Shown here piece by piece: positions 55,004 through 64,000 of a stretch of DNA of 64,000 nt. The stretch's first letter is position 1, and every line of letters starts with the position of its first letter. A program made the translations under genes and the position numbers. The notes below the pieces were generated by a model. It was given only the letters and a program-made list of their open reading frames with translations, was not told the origin of the DNA and made no database searches. Source of the stretch: Symsagittifera roscoffensis (taxonomy: Eukaryota; Xenacoelomorpha; Acoela; Convolutidae); contig NC_087070.1 in the NCBI RefSeq assembly GCF_963678635.1, positions 12,744,539 through 12,808,538 of the forward strand, given 5' to 3'.

Positions 55004-56397
55004 TCAAGGAAATTTATATGCCTCGGGAAGACGCCATTCAGTCACTCTGTGCCCCCTCGGCCTGTCAAAGTGGATACCAACCGAGGATGCATCCTCCGGC
55101 AAGGAATCTTCCATCATTCTTGCTACATCAAGCACTCTCATGGGCAGCACACTTCTCTGCTGGATTTGTCTGATTATCTCGTTGATGTTTCGCACCCTCT
55201 CGTTCATCTCCCTCGCATTCTGAACCGCCATCATGTCACAGGGAACGGTGCAGATGGTGAGGATTGTTAGCTCCAGGTAAAATCTTAGCTCCTCAAGAAT
55301 GCAGCTCACTTTGTCTTTTAGACTCATCATTTTTCTCGCCTCGCCCCTGGACACGTCGTTGGTTCCCATCCTCAACGTAACTGTGTATATCTTTCCCTTC
55401 TCCAGCGTCTGCAGGGACGCCAACATCTGGGGCATTGCTGCGCCCGAGAAACTCAAGATTTCCACTTGCCAATGGGCCTGGATTCTTGTCAGGACTCAGA
55501 TGAGACTGTCCTCTATTATCAAGTGTATCGTGCCTTTGGGTATTCTCGGTTGTACGAAGTACTCTGCCCACGTAGCGGCCAGGTGGCTGGTCGCTGCTCA
55601 CGTGCAGCGTTCTCAAGATTTTTTGCCTGCAACTTTTCTTGCAATTCCCTGAGGTGTGACATTCCCGTCCCGGACTGACTGCCGCTAGTCGAGCTGGAAG
55701 ACAGTCCTGGTAGCGCAATGTCAATTAGTGGTCTAACTCGATTCGCCTCCAGGTTCCTCACGGAAGGAACGGGCTCAGAAGGCGTCCATGCCTCCAAACC
55801 TTTGTTCAAGTGTTCTTGAGACACGCGGTCCAGGTTGAAGCGGTTCCTCGATCTGGGTGCTTCATCCACTTCCATTCTCGACTCTGGTCTGGATCTCGTT
55901 ACCACGGGTTCAGTCGTCGTCCTCTTTTTCTCTTTACCACTCGCGACCATTTGCTTCCTCCTTTATAGCCGCTCTAATTCTGATTTTATTTGATCACAAT
56001 TGCGTACGATTTCTTGTAGCCTCTGATCTTGCACTCGCTCAGCCATCGGCAGATCCCGATCAGAATCGCCTTATCTCGCTCAAATACTACCTGCTCGCGA
56101 TCAAGATTGGCCTTGTCCCGTTCCCTTTGGGCCCTTTCCAACTCTCTCCTCATGCTGCCGAGATCTGGATACGCTTCCTCTGTTGCTTGTTGCGACCGGA
56201 ACATCGAAGGCGGTTTACTTGTGGACTGAGTCCCTGCTCCTGCTGGCGGGGAAACTCTCCATAACACCATATTCCGTATTGTTGCTCAAGAGGGTTTCTC
56301 GAAAGGTCATGTCCTCTCAGGCCTCCATCCACGTTCCAAGACAGCCATCTGGTCTGCTCCTGATTTGATATTCCGTCTGAAGTGTATCCCACCATCA
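55004..56397 (-). pseudogene. Element C coiled-coil/SGNH hydrolase gene
   Basis: Starts at the TGATG overlap (56,397-56,393) with MVGYTSDG. A coiled-coil segment follows (MRRELERAQRERDKANLDRE). A region rich in charged and Ser/Thr residues comes next (~55,950-55,520). Then SGNH blocks: EILSFSGAA (Gly block), LRMGTNDVSRG (Asn block), LTICTVP, and SVGIHFDRP (His block). Same architecture as 30,367-32,010 in element B, showing that the SGNH gene belongs to the family and was not picked up by one copy. Confidence 0.7.
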
Positions 56398-56640
56398 AAC
56401 GGCTTCAGTCGCTGACTCCCTGCATTCGTCTTGTGCTTTCAGTTGCAGGATGGCATTCAACATTACCGCCAATCTTTCATCCATTTGTGTTTAATCGAGG
56501 TCAATCAAGCGCTTGTATCATCGGGGGTGGGTCTTTTGAGCGCTGCTGACATAGACTTCCAGAAACAATACGCCATCGTTGCTTCTTTTCAAGCGATCTC
56601 ACGTGTCAACAAGCTCAAGAAAAATTTTCACCAAACCAAC

Positions 56641-56731
56641 TCAAGAAATACCTTCCCAGTTAAACTCAAGAAGTAACTTCCCAGTTAAACTCAAGAAATA
56701 CCTTCCCAGTTAAACTGAAGAAATATCCTCC
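56641..56731. repeat. 25-bp tandem repeat, ~3.6 copies
   Basis: Unit TCAAGAAATACCTTCCCAGT plus TAAAC, repeated with one or two changes, in the stretch between the macrodomain ORF and the short ORF/SGNH gene of element C. The corresponding stretch of element A holds a different short repeat. Confidence 0.8.
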
Positions 56732-56837
56732 TCTAGTACTGCTAGTGAAGAACCGTTCGAGATCTCTGCTGTTTCGTTAGAGCAAGTGTAGTTTGATCGT
56801 CAATTCAATTTGCAAATCAATCGTGACCATTCAAAGC

Positions 56838-57806
56838 TCAGGCGATACTCAAAACAAACTTCTTGTGTAGGTGCACCATTATCTCCGTTTCTGCGAAGAC
56901 CACGTGTAGAATGGCGTATAATTCCCTAGGTTTCAACCTGCCCCTGTTCGCCGGCATTGAGATCTCTTGTATCCCTCTTTGGACCATGAAGCCCCTCAAC
57001 TTCGTTAGTGCCAACATTACTTGCTCGGGGTCTATCGTGTTCCTCTCGTTGACCCTCGTCACCAAAAAACACAGATATTTACAGGAACTTGTGAAACTGA
57101 GGGAGGAAGCGCAGCTATTCCTCCTAACCCTGGCCTCTGCCTAAAAAGAAATTCCACGTTCTGATATTCTCTTTTAAAGTCTGCTTCCAGTCTCGTATTG
57201 AACCTCATGTCCGCTGTAACGCAGATCGCTCTCGTCCTATCTGACAAAATGAAGTCGCTGTCTGTAATCAGGATGTTCTCTGAATTTTCATTCGGTATCT
57301 CAAATTTTGTATTGAATTTCTTCCTATAGTAGGCTCAACTATCCCTTGATCAAGTTCCAACCCGTTAGTCTCTCTTATTTCCCTGAGCTTCTTTATCATC
57401 AAACTTTCGGTGTGGGTATGTCCTACCCCCACTCCCCAGACAAAAATATCGATGGTGCTGGGTTCAAGTTATCCGGTGGTAATTGTAGCGGTCGGTCGGT
57501 GGCCTCCTTTTTGTCAGTGTCAAGATTATGCATCCATTCCGGTAGCCTCAGGTTTGTATTTTCCCTTCTTTCCATCTCGCTTTGTTCCAAATCTACTTCT
57601 CGTTTCGGTACTGAGTAATCTTCCTGCAAGGAATGCTCGCTGTCGTTGATAATCTGCCAGTTTTCATCGGCTACCAGCTCGCCCACGTTCACCAATTCCT
57701 CGCTTACCTCATCTGGTTGTATCTTGTCAACCAAGAAGTCGTCACCATACCTGTTGTATCTCATGGCTGTCCGTTTGCGATCGCCTTTCCTCGTCCCTGT
57801 GGTCAT
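56838..57806 (-). pseudogene. Element C accessory ORF with macrodomain-like region
   Basis: The N-terminal part is acidic, with FLSGEWG and neighbouring sequence matching the A/B ORF. The C-terminal macrodomain-like part (57,247-56,838) reads ICVTADMRFNTRLEADFKRE, then GGIAALP, MVTRVNERNTIDPE, LRGFMVQRGIQEISMP and FAETEIMVHL. Compared with element A, the blocks that define the OARD1/TARG1 macrodomain pattern are kept while much else has changed. This supports the domain call. Confidence 0.6.
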
Positions 57807-57979
57807 CAGCTGGACTGATTATGTCCCCTTTGGTACCTCGTTCTGCTCTGGATCATTCCAATCTTCTTCCGCGAAAGATCCTTCGTCCGAATCCACATCT
57901 ATCTTCTCGTTATTATCCATGCTCACGTTCTCATTCTCGTTCACCTCACATGCTGGTTCTACCAGTAGGTACTCTAGTC

Positions 57980-59082
57980 CTTCCATGTTCTGTGGTACAC
58001 CAGTCTTCCGGAGAGGAGACGTGAGGTTTCATATTTTCGTAGTACGCCGCTCGGCCTGTACTCAAGCGATAGAACCGGCCCTGTTGGTGTACCTCTGTTA
58101 TCAAAAACGGTTATCTCCATTTCTTTAGCAACTTCTTACACCCTTTTGGGGGTATGACATTCTGGAATACCCAGATGTATTGTCCCACAGCACACGGTTT
58201 TGCCTGAAGTTTTTTTTCATCGTAATTTTTCCGCTGTCTCATTTGTGCCTTTGCCATTTTCCTTCTACAAAGCTCGTTCAGTTCTTGTTGTCTCCTGACC
58301 GCTTCCTTCACGTACGCCTGCGGCGACGTCTTTTTCCCTTCGTATTCCGGATAGAAGATTTTTATGGGCATTGCTCTCTCCCTGCCAGTCAACATCATGA
58401 AAAGACTGACCCCTGTCGTTGAGTGCTGCGTGCTGTTGTACGCCCCTACCACTTGTGCCAGGTATTTGTCCCAATCTGTCATGTATCTCGAGCAATATAC
58501 CCTGAACATGTTCACCAGAGTTCTGTTCTGCCTCTCCACTGATCCGTTCGTTTGCGGATGGTAAGTTGTTGATAGCGCCTGAACAATATGCGATCTCCTC
58601 ATCAGTTCTTTTGTCAGGTCCCCCACGAAGGCTTTCCCATTGTCCGACTGAAAACCATATCGTGATATCCAGTGCGTTATCAAATGATCACAAGTCTCTT
58701 CCGCTGAGGCCGTCTGACATGGTACCGCTTCTACCAGTTTCGTGATGTGTTCTATAATTACCAGTATCTGATTGTAACCCGTGTCCGTCATGCAGATCTT
58801 CTGATGGTCTATCTGCACGACCTCGTTAATATCCGAGCTTTCGACGGTTTTAAGTGGAAGTTTAATTTTTCTAGGGTCCTTTACTTGCAAACACGACAAA
58901 CATGCGTTCAGCCACCTTTCGCAAGCCTTTCTCAACCCTGGCCAATCAAACCTGTGTAGTATATTTTGTTGTACTTTGTCTATCGCCTGATGTCCCATCT
59001 GGTCGTGCGATCTGAACAACACTTCTGTCTGGTAGAGCTGGGGTAAAATGGTTAGATTATGCAAATAATTTTTTTTCCTCAT
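57980..59082 (-). pseudogene. Element C integrase region
   Basis: Zinc-binding part HDQMGHQAIDKVQQNIL with C-L-S-C, catalytic blocks VVQIDHQKICMTD, FQSDNGKAFVGDL and HPQTNGSVERQNRTL, then the PEYEGKKTSPQAYVKEAVRR region and a GPY/F-type end. Inserts the element DNA; Ty3/gypsy-type integrase. Confidence 0.85.
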
Positions 59083-60280
59083 CTTTCCTCCTGCAGGCTA
59101 CCACACCAACAGATGTGTGATAGAGTAAGTCCCTTCTCTCCTTGTAGAACTGGCTGAAGATCTTGTAACGTCCCCCTCCAGGTCTCTTTTCTCCTTGTCT
59201 CCCGTCCGGATCCATCAGGAGAGGTTGCTCGTTCTCTTGTCATTCTTCTGGGCTCATATCAGATTCGATAGTCTGTATCTGGCTTTGACGTGCTCCTTCA
59301 ATACTATCATTTGACCATTCATTTTTCCGGACTGTGGATGTCGTCTTTTAGTTTAACGCAAACTATCCTTCTCAAGACCTCCCTGTCATCATACGGTTAC
59401 AGGTTCGTCCTGACCTTTGAGTTGCACGATAGCTCACTGAATGGTTTCCTTGACACCGCTATCTTCTCAAGCTCTTCTCCTTCGTACGTATTATGTTGCT
59501 CTAGGTTGTAAGTTCCTGCGGAAGATTCTGTTTGTAGTTCCCCGTCTTGGCGCCTCATTTTCTCTTCTGCTAGTATCATGCAAATACTGTCTTGCTCATC
59601 ACCACTCTTTTCTTAGTCATCCTCCCATTCTGCCGACTCCCCGGACGAAATCTCTTCTTCACTGTTTCCTTCTGATTTCGAACACTCTCCGGACTCTTGA
59701 TCTGGTTCTAGGTGTTCGGTTTCGTTCTTGAACGTCACTTTCTTCTTCCGAAGCGTAGTCTGTCTTAGTATGTCCTCAGGGATCTTCTCGACCAATGTCC
59801 GCACAATTTCTTTGTCGTCAGGTTGCCTTGTTGTTGAGTCCTCGCCTTGAGCCGCTTCCTCTTTTTTCAATAAGGTGACTTCCGGTTTGTCGTCATCATT
59901 GTTTCGGTCTACCGGTTTATCGTCGGCTAGTTTCCCGAGTAGTCTCCTCAAATCTTCTCCTATCGTCATCCTTCTTGTCTCCGCTTCATCGAGGTCATAG
60001 CTTTTTGCTTTTAATGGTTCCCTCACTAGCTTCGACTTGAGCATCATTTCCATTGGTATCCCTGTTTTCTCTTGAGATTTTTTTGTCTCATGTTCTGCTG
60101 GTAGCTCGGGATGGTCCTCTATTGGTTTCGCTGACTTGTCAAGCCACCTCGTGAGTGAGAGACTGTCATACGCCTCCTTGTCCATAAATGCGAAGCCATC
60201 TTTGATTTCCGGCCTGTCGGCCTCCCTTTGCTCCTGTCTCTCGTAAAACTCCGTCTTTTTGCACAAGCTGTCGGCATTTT
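59083..60280 (-). pseudogene. Element C linker between RNase H and integrase
   Basis: Keeps LTRWLDKSAKPIEDHPELP, a VTFKNE block and an acidic EEISSGESAEWED end (SGE again), matching the linker of A and B in order though not in detail. Unknown function. Confidence 0.55.
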
Positions 60281-61560
60281 GATGTTTGTTTCTTGTTCTG
60301 TGCTCAATAATCATGTTGTAACCATCCAGACGCACTATCTATCTCCCTATGTAGCTCTGGTCCATTGAGTACGTTTTTAACCAACTGAGTGCTCTGTTGT
60401 CGACTCGCAGCTTGAATGGCTCGCTACCCAGGTATGCCCTATATTTTTCAACCAGGTGACTACCGCGAACAATTCCGCTTTGGGTACTCCGTATTTTATC
60501 TCTGTATCGCTCAAGACTTTGCTCCCGTAAGCTATCGGTCTCAAGACTGTCTTTTCGTTCCATTCCTGTTCTTGGTGGAGTATTCCAGAGATCGCTACAA
60601 CCGATGCATACGTGTCCAGCACGTATATTCTTTTTTTCGTGGGCATCCCCAGCACAGGTGATACGCAAAACTCCGTTTTTAATATTTGAAATGAATCCAC
60701 GTGAGCTTGTGCCTCATGAGTTGTTGCATTGGACTTGATTTGTCTGCATAGCCCATGATCAACTCCCTGTAGTAGTTTGCGATTTCCAAGTCAGTGCTGC
60801 CTCTATCGCATCTGGGTCTGGTCTAATACCATGTTTGTCCCCCATTCTTCCCAGGTATTTGATCAAGTCCTTGAGAATTTCACTTTTCGATGGCTTGCAC
60901 TTTAGACCTGCTCTCTTCATGCAAGCAAACACCTCGTCCAGTCGTTCAATGTGGTCCTCCAGTGTGGGTGTTACAATCACCACGTCATCTACATAGCACA
61001 TTACTAAATTGAAATATTTCTTCGTTACGTTTGTCAGCGCTTGCGCCATCAGTCGTTGGAAGGTTTTTGTCACATTGCAGAGGCCAAAGGCATCCTCTTC
61101 CATTGAAACAATCCCAGTTCGCATGCAAAACCCGTCTTGTCCCTGTCTTACTTCCTCAGTGGTACCTGCCAAAAGGCCGACCCTAGATCAGGAGTTGTGA
61201 AAAACGTTGCCTCACCTAATTTTGACTGATTTTCATCTATCCTAGGTATGGGATAGGCATCCTTCACCGTGACGGAGTTCAGATATCGAAAGTCACAACA
61301 AAAGCTAAGTTGGTCTTCTTTCTTTTTAGCCATCACTACTCCACACGCTCACAGTGGTTTGGATAGTTCTATAATGTCATACTCTATCAGGGTCTCTATC
61401 TCTTTTCTACAAGCATCCCTATGCAGCAGCGCCGATTCTTCTAACTCTATTTCATGTTCAACAAAGTTGCAGCATCCAATGTCTGCCTTATGTCTCAAAA
61501 AAACATCCTGATTCCTATCTAGAACGTCTTTGATGGCTTCGAGCTGTTCGTCTGTTTCCT
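60281..61560 (-). pseudogene. Element C reverse transcriptase and RNase H region
   Basis: Blocks: MAKKKEDQLSFCCDFRYLNS, PDLGSAFWQVPLRK, DAFGLCNVTKTFQRLMAQAL, VMCYVDDVVIVTPTLEDHIE (YVDD active site), IKYLGRMGDKHGIRPDPDAI, then RNase H (YVLDTYASVVAISGIL, RPIAYGSKVLSDTEIKYG, FKLRVDNRALSWLKTYS, HQNADSLCKK). Ty3/gypsy-type RT. Confidence 0.85.
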
Positions 61561-61929
61561 TCCCCCTTAAATGTTCAATCTCTGGTAATATGGTTTATTC
61601 ATCTCCAATTCCTCCCTTTGGGTCTTTCTGGAAAATTCCCACAGCTCGACAGTCCAGCGTTTGTCTCTGACTTAAGTGACTTCACTAGACCTGATGATCA
61701 TTTTATTTTCTTCAATCGTCTCAAGATACAAATTTTATCCCTGTGATTCGGGCAATCGAGAACTTCATTTTCTTTCACATTTTCAGTCATTTCATATCTG
61801 GTTTTCACGGGCAATGCGTATCCTAGCTTCCTCCCCCTCTGGATTGTGATTGGTATATCAAGCATCTTCAACAAGAACTGACGCAGAGGCCACTCTTGAG
61901 TATCGAGAAGGATCGTCCTAAAATAGCAG

Positions 61930-62860
61930 CTCTTATCTTCCTAAAATAGCAGCAGCCTTACTTTCATTCGCCAATATCAAATTAACCGGTTTAATTACGT
62001 ACTTCCTTTCCGGATGCCGAATCCTGAAAGTTGCATTGTTAAGATCAATTGTTACATCGAAATTCCTGATGAAATCTCTGCCTAAAATGAATTGGTCAGA
62101 CTCATCTAGATTTTCCACCACCAGAAAGCTCATCCACAAATTGCGTCCTCCTAGGTTAAGGGCTACTATTGGTGTCCTACCTACAAGCCGAAGCGCCCCC
62201 TTGTTTGCCGCTCACAGAGGTTTTCTTGAGTCAAGCAGGTCATCTTTGTCGAATGTCATTCTTCTCCAAGTCTCAATTGGTATTAAACTCAAGACGGCTC
62301 CCGTGTCCATGAACCCACGCAGTTGTGCCTTCTTCCCGCTTATGTCCAATACGTGTGCAGACACGTCTGCTTCCGTTCCCAGATGCATGGCATCCTCCTC
62401 CAGCTTAGCGCAGTGCCCAATGGATCTCACGTTCAGTTCCTCTCTACCAACAAAAATTTGCCCGGCTAGATCCTCATCACTTGTTATCATCGTTTTTGTG
62501 TAGATTTTTATACCATCTATATTCAACATGACCTCATGTGGTCCAAAGTTTTCCCTGTTTCTGTTGTCTATGCGAACTGATTTTATACCACCTCTCGTGA
62601 GAAATGCCTTTGAAGCTCTAGAAGGAGTTTTTGGGCTTATTGCACTCAAGTAATCCGCGTACACATCTATGTGCATTATTGTCTGATCACTCGGTTCACT
62701 CAGATTTCTTGTTACTTCGTGGCCGCCCACTGTGATTATTGGCATGATTCTTGCCCCAATTTTCCAGATGCCAAATGGTTTTCCAGTCACCATCTTCAAA
62801 GTGTTGCAATTGACCCTGCCCATCGAGTTCTCTCCGGTCTCTGCTTCTGGTCTTGTCATA
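61930..62860 (-). pseudogene. Element C protease region
   Basis: N-terminal extension with GPHEVMLNIDGIKIYTKT, then the retropepsin block MDTGAVLSLIPIETW (near 62,310) and QFILGRDFIRNFDVTIDL. Same layout as the element A protease. Confidence 0.75.
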
Positions 62861-62880
62861 CAGAGCGTTTCATTTAATCT

Positions 62881-64000
62881 CTGTTTTTTCTATTTCCTGT
62901 TTAAGCCGTTGTTTGATTTCTTTGGTCGCCGCATCTTGCTTCAATTTGTTAATCGCCTCTGCAGCTGCTCTCTCGTAGTTGATCTCTAGAGAATTGCTCC
63001 TCTCGGCTCCCGTGGCATCTTTGTTTTGTGTCACGGCCTTTACTGTCTTTGTTTATAATTCACCACTCGCTGCTTCTTTGTTGTTCAAATTGTTTTCAGC
63101 TTGTCCGTTCCTAGTGTTTTGCACTGCGGCCAGTGCTAGTTTGTGTTTCGAGTGATTCTGATTCTTCACCGCCTCCCAAAACAAGGGACAGTCCATTCTG
63201 AAATTGCCTTCTTGATTGCAGAAAAAAACACCTCGCACCTATCTTGATGATCAAGCCACGGTAAAACTCATGTTCCTCCGTTTGATTCATGTCCTCTTCT
63301 TCCTGTGCGTATCTCAAGCTCTTCATGCCCTGCTTGTATGTCGAGCAATCCGCCGCATGATGATCCGCTGATCCACAATTTGTGCAAGACCTACGTTTGT
63401 TCATATCGTCTCTAGGCTTGTACCGTGACGAATTTTGTGGCTGGCTCCCCCCTCGCATGTTCCTGCCTTCTGAGTACGAGTACTTTTTCGGTTTCATTAA
63501 CATCTACTCTCTTGACTTTTTTCTCATTTTTCTGGGGTCGGTGCATTATCCTTCGATAGGGTATAATACGCTGCCAGCATCGTCCGCAAGTTGTCAATTC
63601 TCACCCCGTCAATGAACTTCGAGTGATGCTGAAATTTTTTCTGTTCGTCGATTCTTTCGGGTCGCTTCTTCTTCTCAAGCTCTCGAGATCATCTAGGAAT
63701 CGATCGATTGACTCATCTTCCCTTTGTCTTCTTTTTTCAAATCTCATCGCTTGATGACCCTTCATTCCTGATCCGAATCGGTTCAACAGTATCACGAAGA
63801 TCTTGTCTGCTGTATCACGCTCCTCCTCTTTCTTTGATACCACGCATTTTAGTGCGGTGCCTTCTTAGTTGCTTAGTACTGCCGTGCAGGCCTGCCTTTC
63901 GTCGTTCAAGTTATCTTGTTCTAGATGTAGTCTCATTACCTCTACCCATGTATCAATGCAACCATCTGAATCGTCCTTGAATTCCTTAGGTTTTTTAAAG
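62881..64000 (-). pseudogene. gag: Element C gag region (continues beyond window)
   Basis: Capsid-like segment with MRFEKRRQREDESIDRFLDD (near 63,750), a CCHC knuckle C-T-N-C-x4-H-x4-C (near 63,370) and a second knuckle region with DCPLFWEAVKNQ. It matches element A gag in order. The N-terminus lies past 64,000. Confidence 0.75.

Larger units (their letters stand above)
47258..64000 (-). mobile_element. Element C: diverged Ty3/gypsy-class relative with the same accessory block (fossil)
   Basis: Read leftward from the right edge: gag, protease, RT, RNase H, linker, integrase, macrodomain ORF, SGNH protein, accessory segments 3-8, 3' noncoding region and 3' LTR (47,258-48,123). The 5' LTR and leader lie beyond 64,000. 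Protein-level similarity to A/B is moderate (conserved blocks in every part) while the DNA is largely unalignable by eye, so C belongs to a separate subfamily. Broken, with some twenty or more breaks. Confidence 0.85.

Overview
The window is repeat-dense metazoan-type nuclear DNA. I recognise no host gene, tRNA, rRNA or CRISPR array. The organism cannot be named from the sequence. The combination of a CR1-like LINE, giant Ty3/gypsy-class LTR elements and AT-rich spacers fits an invertebrate animal, and a nematode is possible but only a guess. The LTR-element coding regions look clearly richer in G+C than the spacers around them.

Layout. 1-~2,998 (minus): the 5' half of a CR1-like LINE, with an SGNH-esterase ORF1 and an ORF2 that carries a 2A-like ribosome-skipping motif ahead of its APE endonuclease. 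It abuts ~2,999-5,525 (plus), the 3' end of an LTR element (copy Z) with LTR1. After a 178-bp spacer, 5,704-19,410 is element A: 5' LTR, ~2.9-kb leader, gag, protease, RT, RNase H, integrase, then extra genes. At 19,411 it meets the 5' LTR of element B (19,411-39,264), which carries a 1.65-kb tandem duplication of LTR plus leader, gag and pol parts, a ~8-kb block of extra genes and a 3' LTR. 39,265-47,257 is AT-rich, with fragments of non-LTR reverse transcriptases and a 2.3-kb unit present twice in tandem. 47,258-64,000 (minus) is element C, a diverged relative of A and B that runs off the right edge.

The most notable feature is the accessory block downstream of integrase in this LTR family. 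It is shared by A/B and by the diverged C in the same order: (1) an ORF ending in a macrodomain-like (ADP-ribose-binding or -hydrolysing) domain of the OARD1/TARG1 type; (2) a short ORF, then a coiled-coil protein with an SGNH/GDSL hydrolase domain whose Ser, Asn, Asp and His motifs are visible; (3) about 6 kb of further conserved protein-coding sequence that I cannot assign to any family. No convincing envelope gene is seen. The leader carries a dense array of a CCGGAGGGGT motif, long-range complementarity to the LTR and a palindrome plus TATA-like sequence just upstream of gag.

All LTR-element copies are treated as fossils. A, B, C and Z are all broken (roughly ten or more breaks each in A and B, more in C). 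They are described here only by extent, family and parts.
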